Shown in pieces: positions 8,654 through 16,225 of a DNA stretch of 64,000 bases (the stretch's first letter is position 1; every line of letters starts with the position of its first letter). The stretch is from Flavobacterium tagetis. Its GTDB lineage: Bacteria > Bacteroidota > Bacteroidia > Flavobacteriales > Flavobacteriaceae. The notes under the pieces were generated by a model, which had not been told where the DNA came from, made no database searches, and saw only the letters and a list, made by a program, of their open reading frames with translations. A program made the translations under genes and the position numbers. The stretch is taken from the NCBI RefSeq assembly GCF_016735615.1, contig NZ_JAERSF010000004.1:186001-250000 (forward strand), given 5' to 3'.

Positions 8654-9064
8654 ATGAGAGTAACCATATCAAGAAAAGCACATTTTAATGCTGCACATCG
8701 ACTGCATCGAAAGGATTGGTCATTTGAAAAAAACGATGCTGTTTTTGGAAAATGCAACAATCCTAACTTTCATGGTCATAATTATGGTTTAACAGTAAGT
8801 GTTACAGGAAAAATTGACCCCGAAACTGGTTTTGTTCTCGATGTGAAAGTATTAGCGGATATTATACGAGAAGAAGTAGAAATTCCGTTTGATCACAAAA
8901 ATCTTAATCTGGATGTTCCAGAATTTGCAGATTTGAATCCGACCGCAGAGAATATTGCTGTTGTAATATGGAATAAAATTAGACAACGAATTCATGCCGA
9001 CTTTGATCTTGAAGTTGTGCTGAACGAAACGGACCGAAATTTTGTAACTTATAAAGGAGAATAA
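8654..9064 (+). CDS. 6-pyruvoyltetrahydropterin synthase / 6-carboxytetrahydropterin synthase family
   Basis: A 136-residue T-fold enzyme of the PTPS/QueD family. The zinc histidines are visible at H15 (NAAHRL), H40 and H42 (FHGHNYGL), and the catalytic Cys at 34 (GKCNNPNFHGHNY). QueD makes the queuosine precursor and PTPS makes a tetrahydropterin precursor. The spacing of Cys and HGH does not separate the two, and no queuosine gene is adjacent. The peroxiredoxin gene follows after 4 bases, so the genes from idi to the peroxiredoxin are probably co-transcribed. Confidence 0.88.
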   Translation: MRVTISRKAHFNAAHRLHRKDWSFEKNDAVFGKCNNPNFHGHNYGLTVSVTGKIDPETGFVLDVKVLADIIREEVEIPFDHKNLNLDVPEFADLNPTAENIAVVIWNKIRQRIHADFDLEVVLNETDRNFVTYKGE

Positions 9065-9068
9065 AAAA

Positions 9069-9527
9069 ATGTCATTAAAAATAGGAGATATAGTTCCGAA
9101 TTTTACTGCGAAAGACAACAATGGTGAACTTTTTGAAAGCCAAAGCGTTTTAGGAAGAAAGCCGCTGGTGATTTATTTTTACCCAAAAGATAATACGCCA
9201 GGATGTACAACCGAAGCTTGCAGTTTTCGGGATCAATACGAGGATTTTAAAGATTTGGGAGCTGAGGTAATTGGTATTAGCAGCGATAGTGTAAAGTCAC
9301 ATCATAAATTTGCCGCTAAACATGAATTACCTTTTATTTTGCTTTCAGATCAGGATAAAAGATTAAGAAAACTTTTTGGTGTCCGTAATATTTTATTTGG
9401 ACTTCTGCCGGGACGCGTTACTTATATAATTGATAAAAACGGTCTTGTGATTTCGATATTTGATAGTGCAAATGCAGCTAAACATATACCGAAAGCACTA
9501 GAAACCGTGAAGGAATTAGTGTTATAG
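9069..9527 (+). CDS. bcp: thioredoxin-dependent peroxiredoxin, BCP type
   Basis: A 152-residue AhpC/TSA-family peroxidase of the Bcp/PrxQ group that reduces peroxides using thioredoxin. The motif FYPKDNTPGCTTEACSFRD carries the peroxidatic Cys46 and the resolving Cys51 five residues later, the alpha-2-type pair of this group. No signal peptide, so it is cytoplasmic. The start codon lies 4 bases after the previous stop. Confidence 0.92.
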   Translation: MSLKIGDIVPNFTAKDNNGELFESQSVLGRKPLVIYFYPKDNTPGCTTEACSFRDQYEDFKDLGAEVIGISSDSVKSHHKFAAKHELPFILLSDQDKRLRKLFGVRNILFGLLPGRVTYIIDKNGLVISIFDSANAAKHIPKALETVKELVL

Positions 9528-9583
9528 ATTACCAAAATAGTATTAGAATAGAATTAATTAAACAAATATATTAGCCTAAAAAC

Positions 9584-10552
9584 ATGAGCCAAAATTTATA
9601 CCCATTGCAATTTGAACCGATTTTGAAAGAAAGAATCTGGGGAGGAGAAAAACTAAAAACAATTCTAAACAAACCAATCGTTTCTAAAATTACGGGCGAG
9701 AGCTGGGAATTATCTACTGTAGAAGGAGATGTAAGTGTGGTTGCAAATGGAGTTTTAAAAGGAAAATCTTTAATGGATTTAATCGATGAAACGCCAGACG
9801 CTATTTTAGGAACTAAAGTTTATGAAAGATTTGGAAAACAGTTTCCACTTCTTTTTAAATACCTAGATGCAAGAGAAGATCTTTCTATTCAGGTCCATCC
9901 AAATGATAAATTGGCAAAAGAGCGTCACAATTCATTCGGAAAAACTGAAATGTGGTATGTAATGCAAGCCGATACAGATGCTAGGATTATTGTTGGTTTT
10001 AAAGAGGATTCTAGTAAAGAAGAATATTTAAAACATTTACACGATAATACTTTGGTTTCTATTTTGGATGATGTGAAAGCAAAATCAGGAGATGTTTTCT
10101 TTTTAGAAACAGGAACTGTTCACGCAATCGGAGCTGGATTAGTAGTTGCAGAAATTCAGCAGACATCTGATATTACGTATAGATTATATGATTTTGACCG
10201 TGTAGATGCGCAAGGAAACAAAAGAGAATTGCATGTAGATCTTGCATTGGATGCAATTAACTATAATAAAGTAGATACGCAGAAAAAATACGAGACTAAA
10301 GTTAATACTTCGAATACAGTTGTTGACTGTCCTTATTTCACAACCAATTTTCTTCCTTTAGAGAATAAATTGGAAGTTGCTAAGAATGGAGAAACATTTA
10401 CAGTATATATGTGTATTGATGGTGAATTTGAAATTGAATATGACGGATTCAAACAAGCTTACAAAAAAGGGGATACTGTTTTGGTTCCAGCTGCAATAAA
10501 TGCATTTAATTTGAGCGGAAAAGCTTCAATTTTAGAAATTTACATTTCTTAG
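9584..10552 (+). CDS. manA: mannose-6-phosphate isomerase, class I
   Basis: Interconverts mannose 6-phosphate and fructose 6-phosphate to feed GDP-mannose and surface sugars. It is 322 residues long, the short form of type I phosphomannose isomerase. The zinc ligands of the cupin core are visible: Q103 and H105 (IQVHPND), E122 (GKTEMWYV) and H180 (ETGTVHAIG). EIQQTSDITYRLYDFDR is also a family signature. A second cupin half fills the C-terminus (GEFEIEYDG, KKGDTVLVPA). It stands alone, 56 bases after the peroxiredoxin gene. Confidence 0.93.
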   Translation: MSQNLYPLQFEPILKERIWGGEKLKTILNKPIVSKITGESWELSTVEGDVSVVANGVLKGKSLMDLIDETPDAILGTKVYERFGKQFPLLFKYLDAREDLSIQVHPNDKLAKERHNSFGKTEMWYVMQADTDARIIVGFKEDSSKEEYLKHLHDNTLVSILDDVKAKSGDVFFLETGTVHAIGAGLVVAEIQQTSDITYRLYDFDRVDAQGNKRELHVDLALDAINYNKVDTQKKYETKVNTSNTVVDCPYFTTNFLPLENKLEVAKNGETFTVYMCIDGEFEIEYDGFKQAYKKGDTVLVPAAINAFNLSGKASILEIYIS

Positions 10553-10574
10553 CATTAAATTTAAAGATAATATG

Positions 10575-10582
10575 TACTTTTG
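10575..10582 (+). promoter_or_regulatory. -7 box before the 88-residue unknown protein
   Basis: TACTTTTG matches TAnnTTTG, 27 bases before the ATG at 10610. It overlaps an alternative TTG start, which argues for the later ATG. Confidence 0.55.
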
Positions 10583-10609
10583 CAGACGCAAATTAAAATA
10601 AAAAGAAAA

Positions 10610-10876
10610 ATGGCAAACGTTAAGAATTTAAAGAAAGACATCAACTTTGTATTAGGTGATATTATTGAGGCGGTTTACTTGTTTGAGATGTCAACAACAG
10701 GAAATCCAACTCCAGAAACGAATGCTTTGGTTGATGAAGCTATTGCTGCATTCGATACTTTGATTACAAAAGTGAACGCTAAAAACGTTGAAAATAAAAA
10801 AGCGCATTTCAAACAAATTAATGTTGAATTAGAACAAGCTGCTAATCAATTGATTGAAAAAATCAACGCACTATAA
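10610..10876 (+). CDS. small conserved-looking helical protein, unknown function
   Basis: An 88-residue cytoplasmic protein starting MANVKNLKKDINFVLGDIIE, predicted to be all helical, with two acidic-amphipathic segments and a GNPTPETNALVDEA turn. It has no cysteine, no signal peptide and no enzymatic motif. The start at 10610 is preferred because the -7 box lies across the earlier TTG. It stands between manA and the tRNA-Thr pair. I do not recognise it and offer no function. Confidence 0.75.
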   Translation: MANVKNLKKDINFVLGDIIEAVYLFEMSTTGNPTPETNALVDEAIAAFDTLITKVNAKNVENKKAHFKQINVELEQAANQLIEKINAL

Positions 10877-10909
10877 GCAAAAAAAAGCGTAAAAAAGTGC
10901 AAAAATATT

Positions 10910-10939
10910 TTGGGAAATTGAAAAACCGCTTTATATTTG
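10910..10939 (+). promoter_or_regulatory. promoter of first tRNA-Thr
   Basis: TTG (10910-10912), 19 bases, TATATTTG (10932-10939), 13 bases before the tRNA. It is a very good match to the Bacteroidetes promoter and has the same spacing as the promoter of the second tRNA. Confidence 0.8.
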
Positions 10940-10952
10940 CACCCGTAATGAC

Positions 10953-11026
10953 GCCGATGTAGCTCAGCTGGCTAGAGCAGCTGATTTGTAATCAGCAGGT
11001 CGTGGGTTCGAGTCCCTCTATCGGCT
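10953..11026 (+). tRNA. tRNA-Thr (TGT)
   Basis: A 74-base cloverleaf. The acceptor GCCGATG pairs with TATCGGC with one G-T pair. The anticodon arm is GCTGA, loop TTTGTAA, TCAGC, giving anticodon TGT. The T arm has GGTTCGAGTCC. The 3' CCA is not encoded. The sequence is identical to the second copy at 11139. Confidence 0.97.
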
Positions 11027-11036
11027 CAAAAAACGG

Positions 11037-11065
11037 AAACCATCACAGAAATGTGATGGTTTTTT
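11037..11065 (+). terminator. terminator of first tRNA-Thr
   Basis: The stem AAACCATCACA / TGTGATGGTTT with loop GAAA is followed by a T-run. Confidence 0.9.
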
Positions 11066-11094
11066 TAATTATAGAGAGAGGTGTGAAATTTTTT

Positions 11095-11124
11095 TTGGAA
11101 TATTAAAAAACATTTATATCTTTG
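11095..11124 (+). promoter_or_regulatory. promoter of second tRNA-Thr
   Basis: TTG (11095-11097), 19 bases, TATCTTTG (11117-11124), 14 bases before the tRNA. Confidence 0.8.
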
Positions 11125-11138
11125 CACTCGCAAAATAG

Positions 11139-11212
11139 GCCGATGTAGCTCAGCTGGCTAGAGCAGCTGATTTGTAATCAGCAGGTCGTGGGTTCGAGTC
11201 CCTCTATCGGCT
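11139..11212 (+). tRNA. tRNA-Thr (TGT), second identical copy
   Basis: The same 74 bases as the copy at 10953, anticodon TGT, no encoded CCA. It has its own promoter and terminator, both resembling those of the first copy, so the repeat unit is a whole transcription unit of about 186 bases. Confidence 0.97.
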
Positions 11213-11213
11213 C

Positions 11214-11249
11214 AAAAACCATCACAGAAATGTGGTGGTTTTTTTTTGT
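11214..11249 (+). terminator. terminator of second tRNA-Thr
   Basis: The stem ACCATCACA / TGTGGTGGT with loop GAAA is followed by a long T-run. It differs from the first tRNA's terminator by one base that keeps a G-T pair. Confidence 0.9.
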
Positions 11250-11251
11250 TC

Positions 11252-11460
11252 CAAAAAAACAAATTCCAATTTTTAAAAATCCAAATTCCAAATCTTGAGA
11301 AATTCCAATATTTAAAATCCAAATCCCAAATTGCAATCTTTATCAAAGTTTAAACTTTGACAAGATTTGTTAGGTGAAATAAAAAATCCAAATTCCATTC
11401 GTGTTAAGAATTGGAATTTGGAATTTAAAACTTGGACCCGAGCGATAGCGAACGGGCGAA
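11252..11460. repeat. intergenic AATTCCAA inverted-repeat block
   Basis: Several AAATTCCAA or AATCCAAAT units (11252-11325, 11388-11398) are answered by the reverse complements GAATTGGAATTTGGAATTT (11409-11430). A perfect palindrome CAAAGTTTAAACTTTG lies at 11344-11359. A short GC-richer tail (CCCGAGCGATAGCGAACGGG) follows. No coding potential is seen. Confidence 0.6.
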
Positions 11461-11472
11461 GCAATTTAAAAT

Positions 11473-12729
11473 TTATCGACCAAGTGTTTGGTGTGCTGCT
11501 GTAAATTGTCCTGAAGACATTGCTGCTAAAATTGAAAGTTCGCCAGCTAAGCATACCGCAATTGCAATTTCAGCAAATTTGCCGCTTTTTCCAGCTCCGT
11601 AACAACCTAATAGTTCAAGACATTCTCTCTGCGTAGGAAATGAAGTTCCTCCGCCAACTGTACCTACAATCATATTTGACATTGTAATAGCAAAATAAAT
11701 ATCATTCTCTTCGGTGATTTCCATTCTTGTCACTGCAACAGAAGCTTCGCCTGTACAGGCAACATCTTGCCCACATGCAATAAACAAAGCTGCGAGTCCG
11801 TTTGACGGATGCATTCCGCCGCCCACTACACCTGCTTTTTTTGCCCCAGAAACGCATATTCTCCATTGTTCGTGCAATAATGCCGGAGTTGTCTTTAAAA
11901 CCGATTTAACGACCTCTTTTTTCAGTACGATTTCAGCGGTAACTTTTTTTCCACGAACTCTGGTATTTAAGGGGCTTATTTTTTTATCGCCAGAAAAATT
12001 CCCTTCTATTGTCCAGAATACAGGTTTTATTGGGCAATTTTCTAGAATATATTGGCATATTCTATCCGAACAAATCGTTACCATATTTTGGCCAGAAGCA
12101 TCGCCCGAAGTAAATTCAAATCTTAAGATCAGAATGTTTCCTTCGATATTAATGCCAATGTCATTTAAGATTGCATAATTGCTGGTTTCTCTAGTAAGGG
12201 CTGAAAAGGTTTCAGTATGATCTAGAACCCATGATACAAACTTGCCTAATTCAATAACGTTTTTGAATTTAAAGGTTGGAGTTCTCTGCACGCCTTCCTG
12301 AAGCGTAACCACAGTTATTGGACTAGATTCTCTACAAGCTTTTGCGCCTCTGTTGTAAGAAGCAAGCAATGCGCCTTCGGTAGTGGCAAGCGGAACATAG
12401 AATGGGCCTTGGGCAAGACTTCCGTTTATTACTAGTGGACCAATAATTCCAGTAGGAATCTGGCTCATCCCGATGTAATTTTCAATGTTGCCTTTGAGAC
12501 TTTCGTTATTGGTGAATACTTTTTCTCCTGATAGGAAATCTAAATCTAAATTTAATTGACTGCGAATAAAATTCAGACGTAACTTTTGACCATTTAAAGT
12601 GTACGGGTCTTGGTCTGGAATTTTTTCTGCTTGGGAGTGTTTTGGATTATAAGATTCTAATTTGTGAAAAACAGACGAATCAATATAATCATGCTTAGGC
12701 CGACTGATGTTGCTGATTAAATTTTCCAT
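11473..12729 (-). CDS. hydroxymethylglutaryl-CoA reductase
   Basis: Makes mevalonate from HMG-CoA, the committed step of the mevalonate route to isoprenoids. It is 418 residues long. The catalytic set is visible: E118 (ATTEGALLASYNRG), a Lys at 249/250 (SGDKKISPLN), D322 (ACGQDVACTGE) and H413 (TAAHQTLGR). NAD(P)H-site motifs are FTSGDASGQNMVT and IVGTVGGGTSFPTQ. The protein resembles the class I type in its C-terminal arrangement but lacks the membrane domain of eukaryotic enzymes, so it is soluble. It pairs functionally with the idi gene 3 kb away. It has its own promoter region and stands alone. Confidence 0.92.
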   Translation of the reverse strand: MENLISNISRPKHDYIDSSVFHKLESYNPKHSQAEKIPDQDPYTLNGQKLRLNFIRSQLNLDLDFLSGEKVFTNNESLKGNIENYIGMSQIPTGIIGPLVINGSLAQGPFYVPLATTEGALLASYNRGAKACRESSPITVVTLQEGVQRTPTFKFKNVIELGKFVSWVLDHTETFSALTRETSNYAILNDIGINIEGNILILRFEFTSGDASGQNMVTICSDRICQYILENCPIKPVFWTIEGNFSGDKKISPLNTRVRGKKVTAEIVLKKEVVKSVLKTTPALLHEQWRICVSGAKKAGVVGGGMHPSNGLAALFIACGQDVACTGEASVAVTRMEITEENDIYFAITMSNMIVGTVGGGTSFPTQRECLELLGCYGAGKSGKFAEIAIAVCLAGELSILAAMSSGQFTAAHQTLGR

Positions 12730-12869
12730 AAATGTAGTTTTTTAGTTTGAAGCTAAGTTATTGCAAATAAGAACATTGTCTATGTATATTCTGACAATTT
12801 AACTTTTAATTATTTAATTATCAGATATTTATGAAAATAAAAATCAATCGCAAAAAAAAGGGCATAAAA

Positions 12870-12897
12870 AAATCCTGTTCTTTTAAAAACAGGATTT
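12870..12897 (-). terminator. terminator after DUF4369 lipoprotein gene
   Basis: The stem AAATCCTGTT / AACAGGATTT is followed by a T-run on the minus strand. It lies between the end of the lipoprotein gene and the HMG-CoA reductase start. Confidence 0.8.
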
Positions 12898-12959
12898 ATG
12901 AGAGGGTGAAAAAAAGTGTATTTTTTGAGTTTAACTTATTGTTTTTGTATTGAGTTAAG

Positions 12960-13685
12960 TTATTTTGGCTGTTCGCTTTTTTTAATTTCAGCAACATATT
13001 TTGTCAATTTTTTTCCATAAAGCGATTGAGCTACTTTTGGAGTCATTGATTTTTGAATCGTATCAAGAAACTTCAAATTGATATCGTAAATCTCTGCTAA
13101 AGCAATATAAGGTGCTACTTCGTGATCCTTATTGTTGATTGCAAAGTTTGTAGCGTATAAATATTTTCTTTTGATGTTTGACTGTTGTTTTGCGTCAATA
13201 CTGTCAACTGCTTTTTGATCTTGTCTTTTTAAAGCTTTAAATTTTGATTCAACCATTGAAAGGTTTTCATCTCTAAAACGAGTATTTATTTTTTGATATT
13301 CTTCGTATAATTCTTGGTTTTTAGATCCCGTAATTTTTGCGCCAGCGATGAAGTTATCTAAATTGGTATCAATATTAATATTTCCTGGTTCAGCAAAGAA
13401 TAAAATATTATTGTCTAATGAATTTGTTACTCCTCTATCTAAATATAAATATAGCATTTCAGGAGATTCTAATTTAATGTCTCTTTCAAAAGCCGAGTTT
13501 CCATCGATTTTAATGCTGTCAATAGCAACAAGTGAAGTGTCTACAACTCTTTGAATATATAAAGTTCCGGTTTTTAAACCTTTAATGTTTCCTGTAATGT
13601 GTAAATTATCAGCAGCAGCAGTTTCTTTTTTGCTGCAAGATGCTAATACTGCAAGAGTAACAAAAGCAATTAATGTTTTTTTCAT
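12960..13685 (-). CDS. DUF4369-like lipoprotein
   Basis: A 241-residue lipoprotein (lipobox LAVLASC, Cys17). The N-terminal half resembles DUF4369 (LHITGNIKGLKTGTLYIQRV, then AIDSIKIDGNSAFERDIKL), the domain that commonly precedes a TlpA-like thioredoxin in Bacteroidetes. Here no thioredoxin domain or CxxC follows. Instead the C-terminal half is a charged helical stretch. It is therefore a stand-alone DUF4369 protein in the envelope. The role is unknown. It is a single gene with its own terminator. Confidence 0.75.
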   Translation of the reverse strand: MKKTLIAFVTLAVLASCSKKETAAADNLHITGNIKGLKTGTLYIQRVVDTSLVAIDSIKIDGNSAFERDIKLESPEMLYLYLDRGVTNSLDNNILFFAEPGNINIDTNLDNFIAGAKITGSKNQELYEEYQKINTRFRDENLSMVESKFKALKRQDQKAVDSIDAKQQSNIKRKYLYATNFAINNKDHEVAPYIALAEIYDINLKFLDTIQKSMTPKVAQSLYGKKLTKYVAEIKKSEQPK

Positions 13686-13763
13686 TGGTTTTTGAGATTT
13701 TGGTGCAAAATAAAGAAAATAGTTTAAATGTAAAGAGGTGACTGTTTTATTTTTATAAAAAAT

Positions 13764-13791
13764 AATCCCAATCTATTTCTAGATTGGGATT
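13764..13791 (-). terminator. terminator after unknown lipoprotein gene
   Basis: The perfect 12-base stem AATCCCAATCTA / TAGATTGGGATT has loop TTTC and T-rich flanks. It serves the minus-strand gene ending at 13816. Confidence 0.85.
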
Positions 13792-13815
13792 TTTAAAATA
13801 GTCCAGGAAAAGGTT

Positions 13816-14649
13816 TTACATTGATAAATTGAACGAAGAGCCGTTTTCGTGTGTATAAGTGTAAATTGCATCGCAGTCGTTATTTCCATAATCTATAACA
13901 CCATTTAAAATGCCTCCTTGTACTTTTAATTGTCCTTTAGAAATAAAAAGACAAGAATATTTTTTAATCAATGGTTCTTTTACAGTTAAAGTAAGTGTTT
14001 CTCCATTTGAAGCTGTTACCGTATGAGTTCCTTCTGTAATTTCGTATACATTATCAGATAAAACAAGTGGTGTGTCTGCACCCGCAGTCTGTTTAGTAGT
14101 ATAAATTCCAGAATTAGCATAAACTCCTCCTTGCAAATCAGTTAATTTGCCATTGGTAACTTTTCTAGTCCATTGTGGTACAGCTGCAACGGTTGTAGTA
14201 TTGGTGTATTCAATAGTGCCTTCCAATTTGATGTCTTTTATAGAGTAGTCAATTCTTTCAATTGTCATTTTGCTTCCAGGTGTCGTGATTGGTCCTGAAA
14301 GTGTCACTTTTAGTTTTCCTTTTCGTGTAAATTTGTTTGCGTCTGTGCATCCTATTGTTCCAAAATCAGCTAAAAAAACTTTAGGATAATCTCCTCCGTT
14401 TGGTGTAGTAATTGTCACCGTAGCGCAAATTCCAGTAGGTGTCTCAGTAGTTTTTCCTGTAGTTGAAGTGCTTGTCGTAATTAATAGACCAGTGCTAAGA
14501 TCCATTTCGTTTGAAGTGTCAACTGCAACTGAAGCTCCAATGTTTGTAAGGCTTGTCGAAGCTGTTTCTTCGTGATTGTCACTTGAACAAGAAACGTATA
14601 AAAGTGCTGTAGCACAAATAGCTGATAATAAAATAGCTGTTTTTTTCAT
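13816..14649 (-). CDS. unknown lipoprotein rich in Thr and Ser
   Basis: A 277-residue lipoprotein (lipobox LLYVSC, Cys21, followed by SSDN, a typical Bacteroidetes lipoprotein start). The mature part is Thr/Ser/Gly-rich and predicted beta, with repeated TITTPNGG or TVTASNGE-like strands. Four cysteines (near GICATV, IGCTD, YSCLF, NDCDA) could form two disulfides. There is no enzymatic motif. A -7 box lies at 14686. It is a single gene and probably an outer-membrane surface or periplasmic protein of unknown role. Confidence 0.7.
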   Translation of the reverse strand: MKKTAILLSAICATALLYVSCSSDNHEETASTSLTNIGASVAVDTSNEMDLSTGLLITTSTSTTGKTTETPTGICATVTITTPNGGDYPKVFLADFGTIGCTDANKFTRKGKLKVTLSGPITTPGSKMTIERIDYSIKDIKLEGTIEYTNTTTVAAVPQWTRKVTNGKLTDLQGGVYANSGIYTTKQTAGADTPLVLSDNVYEITEGTHTVTASNGETLTLTVKEPLIKKYSCLFISKGQLKVQGGILNGVIDYGNNDCDAIYTYTHENGSSFNLSM

Positions 14650-14685
14650 AATGGGGTTTGTTTTGGATTAGATTAATAAGGCAAT

Positions 14686-14712
14686 CAAAAGTAATAAAAA
14701 AACGAATTACAA
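14686..14712 (-). promoter_or_regulatory. promoter of the unknown lipoprotein gene
   Basis: On the minus strand, TTG, 16 bases, TACTTTTG, about 37 bases before the start codon. Confidence 0.6.
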
Positions 14713-14715
14713 TTA

Positions 14716-14747
14716 AAAATCCTGTAATGGTTAATTTACAGGATTTT
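14716..14747 (-). terminator. terminator after patatin-like gene
   Basis: The stem AAAATCCTGTAA / TTACAGGATTTT has a T-run on the minus strand. It serves the gene ending at 14797. Confidence 0.85.
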
Positions 14748-14796
14748 ATAACGGTTTTTTAAAGAAAAAATTATGGTTAGTGTTATTAGAAATAAT

Positions 14797-16062
14797 TTAA
14801 ACCGATTTATAATAATTGCTTTTGGCCTTTCTGATTTTTTTATATTCTTCCCAATTAAATCGGTTTAAAAAATCTGCGGCATTTTGAGCGCCACGAATAA
14901 ACAGATCAATTTTTGCATCATCGGTAAGATTAAAGTTTAGCCAATTGTGACTTCCAGTATCGATATATCCGATGAGGTTTTTAAAATCTGGATTTTTTTG
15001 AAGGAATTCAGAATCATAACCATAGCGTGAAGTGTCAAACATTGAGCCTATTAAGTTGGAGAATTTTTCATTTTTATTAATTTCGCTTTTGTCGTAACCT
15101 AGTTTAATTCCGAAAGTTGGAGAAGCAGGCACATTCATGTTTTCGTGAAAAATGTCGATTGGGAAATTTGAAATAATGCCGCCATCCATAAACATAACTT
15201 CTGATGGCACCGATGTTCGTAAACATGTTGCGTCGTTCCATTTGTTCCAGGCATCAATTCCGCTTGGGATGTTTTTGATTTTAAAAGGGGTGAAGAATAA
15301 TGGAATCGACATAGAAGCGCGGACGAAGTCGGCAGGGTTTTGAACATCAGGATTGGAATAAAATAAATCGATCATTTTTGGAAAGATAATTTTACTTTCG
15401 GTTGTGATATCGGCGGTAATTATGGCCATTTGGCTCCAATGATCCACTCGAGTATATTCTTCTTTATCGCCATGATTTAAGCGATTTATTCGATATAATT
15501 GATTTTTGTCTGAAACACCTTTTTCTCTTAAAGCTTTCAAATCGGCATAATTTTTTATTCCTTTTTGCGAAAGCAGGTTTGTCATCCATTGATGAAAATT
15601 ATTTCCTGGATTCAATCCTAAATCATCTTTAAAATTATCCACAACCTGACAGCCTTTCATTACTAATTTTAGATTTCCTGCATCACTTAAAAGTGCATCA
15701 ATAAACTCGCGGGCATCATGATCGCCATCAACAAAATCATATAAATTTTTGTTGCACAGGCAGTCTAAAATCCATTCCGATTTTTCAATATCACAAGTTC
15801 CTGCAGCGGCCATCAGCATGGTATTGATGCTTCCTGCAGAAGTTCCTGCAAGACTTAAAAACCGAATTCCCATTTTTTCTAAAACATATACATATCCAAC
15901 AAGCGCAATTCCGAGCACGCCGCCGCCTTCTTGTACAAGATCTACGTATTGGCAATTATTATTGTCGACAATATCCGAGAATTTTTTTCCTTTAATTTGC
16001 TCTTTTAAATCTTTTATAATTGCTAGAACTTCTCCATTTTCTGTAAACTTTCTTTTATCCAT
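14797..16062 (-). CDS. patatin-like phospholipase
   Basis: A 421-residue serine lipid hydrolase of the patatin family. The oxyanion loop EGGGVLG (45-51), nucleophile elbow GTSAG (Ser75) and catalytic DGG (MFMDGGIISNFP, about 290) give the Ser-Asp dyad. There is no signal peptide or membrane segment, so it is predicted to be cytoplasmic. It likely cleaves acyl chains from phospholipids, but the substrate is not shown by sequence. It is a single gene with a TAATTTTG box at 16100 on the minus strand and its own terminator. Confidence 0.9.
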   Translation of the reverse strand: MDKRKFTENGEVLAIIKDLKEQIKGKKFSDIVDNNNCQYVDLVQEGGGVLGIALVGYVYVLEKMGIRFLSLAGTSAGSINTMLMAAAGTCDIEKSEWILDCLCNKNLYDFVDGDHDAREFIDALLSDAGNLKLVMKGCQVVDNFKDDLGLNPGNNFHQWMTNLLSQKGIKNYADLKALREKGVSDKNQLYRINRLNHGDKEEYTRVDHWSQMAIITADITTESKIIFPKMIDLFYSNPDVQNPADFVRASMSIPLFFTPFKIKNIPSGIDAWNKWNDATCLRTSVPSEVMFMDGGIISNFPIDIFHENMNVPASPTFGIKLGYDKSEINKNEKFSNLIGSMFDTSRYGYDSEFLQKNPDFKNLIGYIDTGSHNWLNFNLTDDAKIDLFIRGAQNAADFLNRFNWEEYKKIRKAKSNYYKSV

Positions 16063-16172
16063 GATTTCTAGAATTTAGATTTGATTGTTTTTTGATAATC
16101 AAAATTATGGAAAGGGTGTTTTGGAGAAAAGGGGAGAATGCCCCTTTTTTGTAGGGTGATTTCAGGGCAAAA

Positions 16173-16204
16173 AAAATCCTGCAAAACTTAATTTGCAGGA
16201 TTTT
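16173..16204 (-). terminator. terminator after htpG
   Basis: The stem AAAATCCTGCAAA / TTTGCAGGATTTT is followed by a T-run on the minus strand. Confidence 0.9.
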
Positions 16205-16225
16205 AGAAATATTATTTTCGAATGA

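Noticed and set aside
10953..11212. tRNA pair as an attachment site of an integrated element
   Set aside because: Both tRNAs are complete with separate promoters and terminators, and no integrase or element lies between or beside them.
11714..12178. 154-codon plus-strand frame opposite HMG-CoA reductase
   Set aside because: The minus strand encodes the full catalytic set of HMG-CoA reductase. The opposite frame has no recognisable feature.
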